The notes below the pieces were generated by a model. It searched no databases. It was not told the DNA's origin and saw only the letters and a program-made list of their open reading frames with translations. Of a stretch of 64,000 nucleotides of DNA, positions 26,003 through 34,456 are shown in pieces. Each line of letters starts with the position of its first letter. Position 1 is the stretch's first letter. The stretch is from NCBI RefSeq assembly GCF_004323635.1, contig NZ_CP036515.1, positions 806,001 through 870,000 on the forward strand, in the 5' to 3' direction. The translations under genes were made by a program, and so were the position numbers. The DNA comes from Lichenihabitans psoromatis (GTDB taxonomy: Bacteria > Pseudomonadota > Alphaproteobacteria > Rhizobiales > Beijerinckiaceae).

Positions 26003-27271
26003 ATGCTTCTGGGCTGTATTGCGGATGACCTGACCGGCGCGACGGACCTGTCGCTCACGCTGACGCAGGAAGGGCTCCGCACCGTCCAATGCACCGGCCT
26101 GCCGTCCCCGGCCCTCAACCTCACCGGCATCGACGCGCTGGTGATCGCCCTCAAGTCGCGCTCCATCCCGGCCGCCGACGCGGTGTCGCAATCGGTAGCG
26201 GCCGCGCAAAGCCTGCGCGCCCTCGAGGCGCGTCAGCTTCTCTTTAAATATTGCTCGACCTTCGATTCGACCGACGAGGGCAATATCGGACCTGTCGCCG
26301 AGGCGCTGCTGGCGTTCGTCGGCGGCGGCCAGACGATCGCCTGCCCGGCCTTTCCACGCGCCGGACGCACCATCTATGCGGGACAGCTTTTTGTGAACGG
26401 CGTGCCGCTCAGCGAAAGCCCGATGAAAGACCATCCGCTCAATCCCATGCATGACAGCGACCTTCGGCGCGTGCTCGGCCGCCAGTCCCGGCAAGCCGTC
26501 GGACTGATCGGCTTTTCCGATGTCGCGGCGGGACCGGACGGCATCGCCAAAGCGCTGGCTCGCGAAGCGCGCGAGGGGCGTCCACTGTCGATCGTCGACG
26601 CGCTGACGGACCAGCATCTGCGGGACATCGGGGCCGCGATTGTCAACCTGCCTCTCGTGACCGGCGGATCGGGCATCGCCATGGGGCTGCCGGCGGCCTA
26701 TCTGGCGGCCGGTCTCATCGACACGCTGACACCGCCACCGCGCACCATGGCGGCGCCGGCGGGGCGGGCCGCGATCCTGGCCGGCTCTTGCTCGGCCGCG
26801 ACGCGGGGACAGGTCGCGGCTGCGGTCGAGGCCGGCGTTCCGACGTTCCGGCTGGATGCCGGGCAATTGGCGGATGGGCATCAGTCGGTGACCCATGTGC
26901 TCGACTGGGTGGACCAGCAGGCCGGCCCCCAACCGATTCTGATCTATTCGAGCGCCGACCCCGACGTCGTTCGCGACACTCAGGCGCGGCTCGGACGCGA
27001 CGCCGCCGGCGCCCTGGTCGAACATGCCATCGCCGACATCGCCCTCGGCCTGCAGCAGCGCGGCTTCACGCGGCTGCTCGTCGCGGGCGGCGAGACCTCG
27101 GGCGCTGTGGTCCAGGCACTCGGCGCACAAGCTTTGGCGATCGGTCCAGAGATCGACCCCGGCGTGCCATGGACCCGGACGCTCGATGGTGTCCCGATGG
27201 CGCTGGCGCTCAAATCAGGAAATTTCGGCACACCGGATTTCTTCCTCAAGGCCTGGAGCAGCTTGACATGA
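26003..27271 (+). CDS. otnK: 3-oxo-tetronate kinase (OtnK, DUF1537 family)
   Basis: This 422-residue four-carbon acid sugar kinase has the DUF1537 N-terminal substrate domain (LLGCIADDLTGATDLSLTL; CSTFDSTDEGNIGPV; CPAFPRAGRTIY) and the C-terminal nucleotide-binding domain with RLLVAGGETSGAVVQALG and a glycine-rich end (LALKSGNFGTPDFF). It phosphorylates 3-oxo-tetronate at O4 with ATP. The sequence is full length with all blocks intact. Its last codons overlap the start of otnC (ATGA), as expected for consecutive pathway steps. Confidence 0.93.
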   Translation: MLLGCIADDLTGATDLSLTLTQEGLRTVQCTGLPSPALNLTGIDALVIALKSRSIPAADAVSQSVAAAQSLRALEARQLLFKYCSTFDSTDEGNIGPVAEALLAFVGGGQTIACPAFPRAGRTIYAGQLFVNGVPLSESPMKDHPLNPMHDSDLRRVLGRQSRQAVGLIGFSDVAAGPDGIAKALAREAREGRPLSIVDALTDQHLRDIGAAIVNLPLVTGGSGIAMGLPAAYLAAGLIDTLTPPPRTMAAPAGRAAILAGSCSAATRGQVAAAVEAGVPTFRLDAGQLADGHQSVTHVLDWVDQQAGPQPILIYSSADPDVVRDTQARLGRDAAGALVEHAIADIALGLQQRGFTRLLVAGGETSGAVVQALGAQALAIGPEIDPGVPWTRTLDGVPMALALKSGNFGTPDFFLKAWSSLT

Positions 27272-27906
27272 GCGACGCGGCGCTGCGCGAACGCATCTGC
27301 ACGGTCGGCGCTTCACTGTTTCGGCGTGGCCTGACCTTTGGCTCCACCGGCAACATTTCGGTGCGACATCCGGACGGCGGCTGGCTGATGACGCCGACCA
27401 ATGCGTCGCTCGGCGAACTCGATCCCGCGCGCCTATCGCGGCTCGATGAGGCAGGAACGCTGATCGGCGGCGACAAGCCCACCAAGGAAGCCTTTCTGCA
27501 CCGGGTCATGTATGCGCGGCGGCACCAGGCCGAGGCGGTCGTGCATCTCCATTCGACCCATTCGGTCGCGGTGTCGTGCCTGCACGGGCTCGATCCGTGC
27601 AATTGCCTGCCGCCGTTGACGGCCTATTACGTCATGCGGGTGGGACGGTTGCCGATCGTCCCCTATTGTCCGCCGGGCGACGAGAGCCTCGCCTGGGAGG
27701 TCGACAAATTGGCCGGCGAGCATCACGCCGTGCTGCTGGCGAACCATGGCCCCGTCGTGGCCGGCACCAGCCTCGACAATGCCGTCTACGCAACCGAAGA
27801 ACTCGAAGAGACGGCGCGGCTGTTCCTGCTGCTTCGCAACCAGCCAATCAATCCCCTCACGCCCGAGCAGGTCGAGGATCTGCGGGCGCGCCTCGGCCTG
27901 TGGTAG
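27268..27906 (+). CDS. otnC: 3-oxo-tetronate 4-phosphate decarboxylase (OtnC, class II aldolase fold)
   Basis: This 212-residue class II aldolase/adducin-domain protein has the phosphate-binding GLTFGSTGNISVR, a TPTNASLG loop, the zinc-binding HLHSTHS and the later NHGPVV. OtnC decarboxylates 3-oxo-tetronate 4-phosphate to dihydroxyacetone phosphate, delivering carbon to glycolysis. The start is the ATG at 27268, within the otnK stop overlap. It is the last gene of the operon and converges on the LLM monooxygenase gene, 17 bp away, with no obvious terminator. Confidence 0.93.
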   Translation: MSDAALRERICTVGASLFRRGLTFGSTGNISVRHPDGGWLMTPTNASLGELDPARLSRLDEAGTLIGGDKPTKEAFLHRVMYARRHQAEAVVHLHSTHSVAVSCLHGLDPCNCLPPLTAYYVMRVGRLPIVPYCPPGDESLAWEVDKLAGEHHAVLLANHGPVVAGTSLDNAVYATEELEETARLFLLLRNQPINPLTPEQVEDLRARLGLW

Positions 27907-27923
27907 CCAACGCGCCCTGCCCT

Positions 27924-29258
27924 TTACCGGACCGTCGGGAAGAACCGGTTCTCGGGGCGCGGTAGGCCAAGGTTCTCGCGTAAGGTTTTGCCTTCATATT
28001 CACGCCGAAACAGGCCGCGCCGCTGCAACTCGGGCACGACGAGATCGACAAAATCGTCGAGGCCGCTCGGTACCGAGGGAAACATGATGTTGAACCCATC
28101 GCATCCCTCGCCGTCGAGCCATTCCTGCATCCGATCCGCGATGCTGGCGGGCGTTCCGACAATCTCGTAGCCGCCATAGCCGCCTACGAATTGCGCCAAT
28201 TGCCGAACCGTCAGGTTCTGATCGCGGGCGAGATCGACGAGCTTCTGCCGGCCGCTCTTGCTGGCGTTGCTGTCGGGAATCTCGGGCAACGGGCCGTCGA
28301 GATCGAAGCCGGACACATCGGTGCCGAGCCGCATCGACAGGTTCGGCAAGCCGCTGTCCTCATGCACGAGGCTGTCGAGCAGCGCCTTCTTGGCCCGTGC
28401 CTCCTCCATGGTGGCCCCGACGACCACCAGAACGCCGGGCAGGACTTTGAGATGATCGGGGTCGCGGCCGATTGCCGTCATCCGGCTTTTCACGTCGGCG
28501 TAGAAGCTCTTCGCCTCGGCGAGGGTGAGCGACACGCTGAAGATCACTTCGGCGGTTTCGGCAGCGATCTGCCGCCCGGCTTCGGACGCGCCGGCCTGCA
28601 CGATGACGGGCCAGCCCTGGACGGGCCGCGCCACGTTCAGCGGCCCGCGGACCGTCAGAAACTCGCCCGTGTGATTGAGCACATGCAGCTTCTCCGGATC
28701 GAAGAAGATGCCGCTTTCGGTGTCGCGGATGAAGGCGTCGTCAGCCCAGCTATCCCACAAGCCGGTCACGACATCGTAGAATTCGCGCGCCCGCCGATAG
28801 CGCGTGGCATGTTCGACATGCTCCTCGAGCCCGAAATTCATAGCTTCGTGCGGGTTGCCGGAGGTGACGAGGTTCCACCCGGCCCGGCCATCGCTGATAT
28901 GGTCCAGCGAGGCGAATTTGCGGGCAATGTGATAGGGCTCGTTATAGGTCGTCGAGGCCGTGGCAATGAGGCCGATATGATCGGTGACGGCGGCGAGCGC
29001 CGGCAGCAGCGTCAGCGGATCGAGCGACGCCACCGTGCCGCTCCGGCGCAATGCCGCCATCGGCATGTTCAGAACCGCCAGATGATCGGCCATGAAGAAG
29101 GCGTCGAACCGGCCGCGCTCCAACGTCTGTGCGAACCGCTTCAGATGTTTGAAGTTGCTATTGGCGTCCGGAAAAGCCCCCGGATAGCGCCACCACGCCG
29201 TGTGGATGCCGACCGGGCGCATGAAGGCGCCGAGCCTGAGTTGCTTCTGCAGGGTCAT
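27924..29258 (-). CDS. LLM-class FMN-dependent monooxygenase (NtaA/SnaA/DszA family)
   Basis: This 444-residue luciferase-like TIM-barrel enzyme has typical NtaA blocks: GIHTAWWRYPGAF, SFDAFFMADHLA-like region, GWNLVTSGNPHEAMNFG and GWPVIVQAGASEAGRQIAAETAEVIF. Members use reduced flavin supplied by a separate reductase to attack C-S or C-N bonds of compounds such as sulfonates, EDTA, nitrilotriacetate or dibenzothiophene sulfone. No reductase or transporter is adjacent, so the substrate is open. The gene is convergent with the tetronate operon. Confidence 0.9.
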   Translation of the reverse strand: MTLQKQLRLGAFMRPVGIHTAWWRYPGAFPDANSNFKHLKRFAQTLERGRFDAFFMADHLAVLNMPMAALRRSGTVASLDPLTLLPALAAVTDHIGLIATASTTYNEPYHIARKFASLDHISDGRAGWNLVTSGNPHEAMNFGLEEHVEHATRYRRAREFYDVVTGLWDSWADDAFIRDTESGIFFDPEKLHVLNHTGEFLTVRGPLNVARPVQGWPVIVQAGASEAGRQIAAETAEVIFSVSLTLAEAKSFYADVKSRMTAIGRDPDHLKVLPGVLVVVGATMEEARAKKALLDSLVHEDSGLPNLSMRLGTDVSGFDLDGPLPEIPDSNASKSGRQKLVDLARDQNLTVRQLAQFVGGYGGYEIVGTPASIADRMQEWLDGEGCDGFNIMFPSVPSGLDDFVDLVVPELQRRGLFRREYEGKTLRENLGLPRPENRFFPTVR

Positions 29259-29388
29259 GGGACAAGACCTTCGATCAGGGCTAGCCGTTGAGGCATATCG
29301 GGCGAGTAGACGGCTCGCCGGAGACGCAAGTCAACGGCGGTCCGCGTCGCATCGGCACCGCGATCTCCAACGCCGGCGGCCAGACCGC

Positions 29389-31371
29389 TCAGTCCCGCCC
29401 GATGCTCCGCCGAAGCAATCCGGCCAACGCTTTGCCCATATCGGCCTGCAGCGGCAGATTGTCATTCGGACTTCGATAGAGGGCAACGACCATGTCGCGC
29501 CGCTGTGCTTCGGGAAGGCTCAGGCTGACGAGCAGATCCCGACCTCGGCTGAAGGAGACATGCCCCCCGACGGTTTGCAGACCGTCGAGCACGAGATCCA
29601 CCGCCGTCCCGATCGTCAGGTCACGATGCTCCTGAGCGAGGCTGAGGCTGGCATCGACCGTCGAAAGGCGGTGAACCGAACAGGGAAGAAGGAGCCCCGT
29701 TTCGGTTCGCAATTGTCCGACATGATCGGTCTGGAACAGTTCCTCGCGATGCAGGCGAGGTTTTTCGAAACAGACGATACAGGCGACGCCGGCCAGCAAA
29801 GACGATATGCCCGCCCAAACCAGATTGAGGATATCGACAGGCGTCGCCTCCGTCGGGGCGTTCGGCCCGATCAACGCCCAGATGATGGCGCCGACCGACA
29901 CCGCGCAGAGACCGCCGAAAATCCGCAACATGTCCCACCGCACGATCGTGCGGGAGCGGTCACCCCCCTTGTCGGTCACCTTGAAGGGGCGACCGAACGG
30001 GCGATACAGGCAAGTGATCAGCGTCCAGGTGACCGCCACGGCCGTGACCATGTGGGTCACCTCCATGAAGATCGGCAGGGTCCGCCGACGCGACACCCAA
30101 CCGCTATAGGCGTAGAAGGCCAGCAGCGCCGGGACCGCATGGCCGAGAAAATCGACGTAGTCGGCCTCGAAGGCCGGAATGCCGAAAAACCAGTAGACGG
30201 CCGGTGCCAACAGCATCAGCACGATGAACGGCTTGCACAACCAGTTCAGAACGCCGTGCAGGTAATGGAGCCGCTGCACCATCGTGAAATTCGCGCCGCG
30301 AAACGGACCATTGCGGAGCAACGCGACCTGAATCGTGCCGAGGCACCACCGCGCCCTCTGTGTGATATATTCGGGCAAGCCCTCGGCCGCGAGGCCAACG
30401 CTGAGGCGCTCGTTCAGCCAGCGCGTGACGTAGCCGTGGCTCATCATCGTATAGGTGAGATTGATGTCCTCCGACACGGCTTCATGCGGGAAACCGCCGA
30501 TCTCGTTCAGCCGGTCGCGGCGGACCAGAAATGTCGTGCCGACACAGAAGGCCGCGCCCCAGGCATCCTTGGCGGGCTGAAACACATCGAAGAAGATCCG
30601 CTGGTCGTCGATCCAGGCTTTCGACGCCATGAGATTATGCTGGATCGGGTCGGCGTTGAAGTAAAGCTGGGGGGTCTGCACCACCGCGATCTTCGGGTCG
30701 CGGAACAGGCCGACGGTCCGTTTCAGCAGGTTGGAATGCGGCGCGAAATCGGCATCGAGCACGAGAATCAGCGGGGCGGCCCGCGGCCCGGCGGTGAGGC
30801 GGAGGCCATTGTTGAGATTACCGGCCTTGGCCCATTCGTTGGAGGAGCGGGTCAGATAATTGACCCCGAGTTCGTTGCAATACTCGCGCAACCAGGGTCG
30901 CCGCGTGTCGTCGAGGACCCAGATGCGGACATCCGGATAATCGAGCGCGCGGGACAACAGCACCGACTTTTCCAGCACGTCGACCGGCTCGTTATAGGTG
31001 CAGATGAAGACATCCACCGGCGGCCAGCTGTTGGCGGCATCGATCTCGGCTTCCGCGACATCGGCGGTGGCGGAATGATCGGTGTGGCGCAGCAGGATGA
31101 CGATCGACATCAGCGTGTAGAGGATCGCGATGGCCTCGAAGACGAAGTAGAACCGCTGCCAGATCGCGCCGAAACCGAACTCGAAGCCCGGGATGGTGTC
31201 GAAGAGCCGCCATGCCGTATAGGCCACGATCAGGATTGCGGTCAGGCCGCCAAAAATGGCGCGGTCGACCGCCCGCACCGGGTCGAGCAGCTTCGACAGC
31301 GCGATGCAGCCGCAGAGCACGCCGAGATCGGTCATCAGCACGGTCGCTGCGTCGGGAGAAGCATCGACCAT
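29389..31371 (-). CDS. GT2 beta-glucan synthase (BgsA/BcsA-like)
   Basis: This 660-residue inner-membrane processive glycosyltransferase has two N-terminal helices, a GT2 domain with DD (154-155), DAD (206-208), SED (300-302) and QRARW (338-342), then four or so helices and a cytosolic tail. The motifs needed for polymerisation are intact. The tail does not show the RxxxR/DxSxxG signature of a PilZ domain. This architecture, and an adjacent membrane-fusion gene, resemble BgsA, the mixed-linkage beta-glucan synthase of Sinorhizobium, rather than cellulose synthase. It is the third gene of its operon, starting 3 bp after the hydrolase stop. Confidence 0.85.
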   Translation of the reverse strand: MVDASPDAATVLMTDLGVLCGCIALSKLLDPVRAVDRAIFGGLTAILIVAYTAWRLFDTIPGFEFGFGAIWQRFYFVFEAIAILYTLMSIVILLRHTDHSATADVAEAEIDAANSWPPVDVFICTYNEPVDVLEKSVLLSRALDYPDVRIWVLDDTRRPWLREYCNELGVNYLTRSSNEWAKAGNLNNGLRLTAGPRAAPLILVLDADFAPHSNLLKRTVGLFRDPKIAVVQTPQLYFNADPIQHNLMASKAWIDDQRIFFDVFQPAKDAWGAAFCVGTTFLVRRDRLNEIGGFPHEAVSEDINLTYTMMSHGYVTRWLNERLSVGLAAEGLPEYITQRARWCLGTIQVALLRNGPFRGANFTMVQRLHYLHGVLNWLCKPFIVLMLLAPAVYWFFGIPAFEADYVDFLGHAVPALLAFYAYSGWVSRRRTLPIFMEVTHMVTAVAVTWTLITCLYRPFGRPFKVTDKGGDRSRTIVRWDMLRIFGGLCAVSVGAIIWALIGPNAPTEATPVDILNLVWAGISSLLAGVACIVCFEKPRLHREELFQTDHVGQLRTETGLLLPCSVHRLSTVDASLSLAQEHRDLTIGTAVDLVLDGLQTVGGHVSFSRGRDLLVSLSLPEAQRRDMVVALYRSPNDNLPLQADMGKALAGLLRRSIGRD

Positions 31372-31374
31372 GGT

Positions 31375-32664
31375 TCAGTTCACCTTACGACCGGTAAACG
31401 GATTCCAGCGGAGGGCCGCCAGCGTCGCCCATGCCGTCGCACCGATATGCGGACGGTGGAAATATTCGAAGTCGCCGCCGTTCTCGGCTTCGACCTTCAG
31501 CCCGGTCGGGACCGTGCCGGCACTCGTTGCATAGAGCAGGCCTGATGGCGCCGCATGAGCCGCCAAGCCATTGAGCAGGCCATCCGCGATCGCATCGGCA
31601 CCGACGGACCGGAAAGCGAGCGAGGCTTGCGCGGATCCCTCGGTCCATCGGTTTGTGCCGAAGCCCGCGAAAGTCATACCATCGCCGCGTCGCAGATGCG
31701 CGTCGGCGAACCCGAGGGCTCGGCGCCAGGGGGTGGGCGCATCGGGGACGCCGAGGACCGGCCATAGCTGAACGTCAAGCGCGAGATGATCCCGCGCCGC
31801 ATCCTGGCCCTCCGGCGTGGTCCCCAGCAGGAAGAAGCCCGCGTCCGGCTGAAAGCGGGATGCGACGAAGCCGGTCGCGCGGGTCGCCATGGCGGTTTCG
31901 GCAGGATCATGCGTCAGCCGGGACGCCCAATGCGCGGCGGCCGCAACATCGATATTATGTTCCGTCGACTGCCACGTCAGCACCTGCTGAGCCGTGTCGA
32001 AACCTGTCACACCGCCGGCATATCCGGGAGGCCCCGGGGCGTCGGTTGCATGAGCCCCGATCCATGTCAGCACATGCCGCGCCGTGGCGAGGTACGAATC
32101 CGCCGCTGTCACGGGGCCGGCGGCCGTCGCCTCGTGCATCGTGAGGAGGGCGAGCGCCACCCAGGCGACATTGCCCGTCGCGCTGCCGTCCTGATAGGCG
32201 TCCTCATACCAGCGTCCGGCGTCCCTGTCCCACCATCCCGGCAGGTTGGGAGGCGCATCGGCAACCAGACCGGCGCGGTAGCCGTTGCGGATGCGTCCAT
32301 CGGTAAAGGTTCGATCTTTCCGCCCGGCGATCACGAAGGCGTCGGCGATGCGCCCCGCCCGCGCGCGGTCCCCACAGGCCACGAGCGCGATAACCGAAAC
32401 GGCATTGTCATAGGAGAATGCCGTCGTCCGCAACGGACCAGGCAGATCCGTCTCGCCCGGGCCGGGTGAATAGCTGGCGACGAACACAGGACCGGAGGGA
32501 GCCGCCGCATCCACCGCGCGGGACAGAGCGCGACACAAGCCGAACGCGAGACCGCCAGCCGGAATCACCGGTCGTGTGTCGGCGATGGCCGGAAGCGTCA
32601 GGCCGAACGCGCCCATCGCGACCGACATTGCGGCCGCCGTTGCGGCCGCAATGGTTCGACCCAT
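31375..32664 (-). CDS. Exported six-hairpin glycosidase-like protein
   Basis: This 429-residue protein has a signal peptide (residues 1 to about 29, GLTLPAIADT) followed by a sequence rich in Trp and acidic pairs typical of (alpha/alpha)6 glycosidases: FSYDNAVSVIALVACGD, WWDRDAGRWYEDAYQDGSATGNVAW, LTWQSTEHNIDVAAAAHWA and GFGTNRWTEGSAQASLAF. It probably trims or releases the polymer made by the neighbouring synthase, as BcsZ does for cellulose, although it is not recognisably BcsZ. Its ATG at 32664 overlaps the previous stop (TGATG). Confidence 0.7.
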   Translation of the reverse strand: MGRTIAAATAAAMSVAMGAFGLTLPAIADTRPVIPAGGLAFGLCRALSRAVDAAAPSGPVFVASYSPGPGETDLPGPLRTTAFSYDNAVSVIALVACGDRARAGRIADAFVIAGRKDRTFTDGRIRNGYRAGLVADAPPNLPGWWDRDAGRWYEDAYQDGSATGNVAWVALALLTMHEATAAGPVTAADSYLATARHVLTWIGAHATDAPGPPGYAGGVTGFDTAQQVLTWQSTEHNIDVAAAAHWASRLTHDPAETAMATRATGFVASRFQPDAGFFLLGTTPEGQDAARDHLALDVQLWPVLGVPDAPTPWRRALGFADAHLRRGDGMTFAGFGTNRWTEGSAQASLAFRSVGADAIADGLLNGLAAHAAPSGLLYATSAGTVPTGLKVEAENGGDFEYFHRPHIGATAWATLAALRWNPFTGRKVN

Positions 32665-34043
32665 CAGTGCGAGCGTCCCGTCGTCGCGACGGAGGCAAAC
32701 CGGGTCGATGCCGGGCGGGTCTGCGCGTCGGCGGTGTTCCAGAACAGAGCCCGGCTTGCCAGATGCCACAGCATCGAGGTCGACGGCACCCAGCCGTTCT
32801 GGCGGGTCACCGTCACCCAGCGGCCGACGTCGCAGGTTCCAGGGCCGCCATCGGCCGTCTGCGACCGCAGCGGCGCGTCCGGCTTGACGAGAACGTAGAG
32901 CTCACGCCGCTCGGTCTGCGGGAACGGGACCGCATAGGTTTCGTCGACCTTGTCGCTCGTCTTGGGCAGCACTTCCATCACGGTGCCGGCCTGCTTTCCG
33001 GATGGGCCGGCGTCGATCGAGACGCGCGTGCCCGGAGCAAGATTGCCGCCTTGGCGATACGAAAAAATGGCGACCACAAAGGAATTGTCGCAATCCACCA
33101 TACGGGCCAACGTATCGCCGGCTGTGACGTGACGGCCGAGCGACGCGCCGACACTGAGCACCTCGCCCGAGTCCGGTGTGCTGACGGCGGAATGTTCGAG
33201 GCTGGCGAGCCGCATGTTTTCGGCTAGAATCAGCCGCGCGCGAACCGCCGCCTCGGACGTGACTTGGGCCTCCTTAATGGAGAGGCGCTCGATATCGAGC
33301 GTCATGTCGTTCTTCTTTTGCACCAGGGTCGCAATGTCGTGGACATCGTCGCCGACGAAAATGCCATGGCGAATGCTATCGAGTTGCGCCTGCTTCTGGA
33401 CCAGCTTGGAGGTGACGCTGTCCTTTTGATATTTCGAGGCCGAATATTGCTGAGCGGCTGACTTCGCCATGGCCGGTGCCGCCACATTACGAGCCACCAT
33501 GTCGGTTTGCCGCCCGGCCACCAACCGTTTTTCCTCGACCGAGGCGCCGGCCGAGCCGATCTGAGCTTGCAGATCCAGCACTTGTTGCGAGTAACGGTCC
33601 TCGATCGCCGTGGTCTGACGCGCGATCTCGTCGGTCAAATCCGATACGAACCGGACTTCGCCTTCGCGCTCGGCACGCAGGGCCGTCAAGCGGCTCTGTG
33701 CATCGTTGAACTGGCCGTCGAGCGTGATGAGAGTGGAGCGGTCAACCCGCTTGTTGACCACTTCGATGCGCGGGTGAACGTCCGAACCCGCTCGCGCCGA
33801 CAACAGAGTGACCTCGCCGTCGATCGGCGCCGTCAGCAAGGAAACCGGAGCGTTGACGACGGCTCGGTCGGATTGATCCGCAACCAGGGGCGGAAGCACA
33901 GACGTCAGGATGAGCGCCGCAAGGGTTGCTGACACGGTCAGCGCGATCCCACGCTTGAGGTTGATCCAGCTCCCCGGATTGGTCGCGATTCCGGCAGGCT
34001 TCCCGAGATCGGGCTTCAGGGGTCGTGCGGCCTTAGCGTCCAT
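32664..34043 (-). CDS. Membrane-fusion (HlyD-like) protein, BgsB-like
   Basis: This 459-residue protein has one N-terminal membrane helix (about residues 30-52, ALTVSATLAALILTSVLPP), a split lipoyl-type domain (VSLLTAPIDGEVTLLSARAGSDV and STPDSGEVLSVGASLGRHVTAGDTLA) and a long coiled coil between them (about residues 110-280). The ATG at 34043 is preceded by GGAG. In the context of a GT2 synthase it corresponds to BgsB, the periplasmic partner proposed to guide beta-glucan export. It is the first gene of the operon. Confidence 0.8.
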   Translation of the reverse strand: MDAKAARPLKPDLGKPAGIATNPGSWINLKRGIALTVSATLAALILTSVLPPLVADQSDRAVVNAPVSLLTAPIDGEVTLLSARAGSDVHPRIEVVNKRVDRSTLITLDGQFNDAQSRLTALRAEREGEVRFVSDLTDEIARQTTAIEDRYSQQVLDLQAQIGSAGASVEEKRLVAGRQTDMVARNVAAPAMAKSAAQQYSASKYQKDSVTSKLVQKQAQLDSIRHGIFVGDDVHDIATLVQKKNDMTLDIERLSIKEAQVTSEAAVRARLILAENMRLASLEHSAVSTPDSGEVLSVGASLGRHVTAGDTLARMVDCDNSFVVAIFSYRQGGNLAPGTRVSIDAGPSGKQAGTVMEVLPKTSDKVDETYAVPFPQTERRELYVLVKPDAPLRSQTADGGPGTCDVGRWVTVTRQNGWVPSTSMLWHLASRALFWNTADAQTRPASTRFASVATTGRSH

Positions 34044-34456
34044 CTGTAGCTCCGAGCGCGTGCGGCGCAGCAAGGGGCGTTTCCTACCAGTCGAAACGAC
34101 AAGTCATTGATCCTTGAGCATCTTCGAGGCAGATCTCAGGATTAAGTTTTTATTAAAATCGTGTTTAAAGACATTAGAGAGCATGTCAATGCTGCATCGC
34201 GGCAAGATCGGCGTCGGCCTTCGGGTAAGCGGAGTAATCCATTATTTGTCGGATAAGATAATTAATCGGCAACGTGAGATTACGTTGCGTAACCTAGCGC
34301 TTTTTGAGATCACCAATACTGCATATGACTGATGTCACAGGCGACAAGCACATTCCAGCCTGAGCAAAATCTTACGTGAAGCTTAAGCTTGAGCTTGGCC
34401 AATATAGCCCGAAAGCGGCGATGTCGTCGAAATAGCTGACGACCGCGCGGGCTTGT
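34044..34456. other. AT-rich intergenic region upstream of the glucan operon
   Basis: This 413-bp stretch is distinctly more AT-rich than its surroundings. It contains GCAACGT-GAGATT-ACGTTGC (34269-34288), a perfect 7-bp dyad, and the 12-bp palindrome AAGCTTAAGCTT (34379-34390). It must hold the promoter of the membrane-fusion gene, and the dyads may be regulator sites. A 72-codon open frame at 34114-34332 has no ribosome binding site or family and is not called. Confidence 0.5.

Noticed and set aside
29200..31545. A 781-codon open frame on the plus strand
   Set aside because: It is antisense to the GT2 synthase gene, which has all its catalytic motifs. The plus-strand product shows no recognisable motif.
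34114..34332. A 72-codon open frame in the AT-rich gap
   Set aside because: It has no ribosome binding site and no family resemblance, and lies in what looks like a control region.
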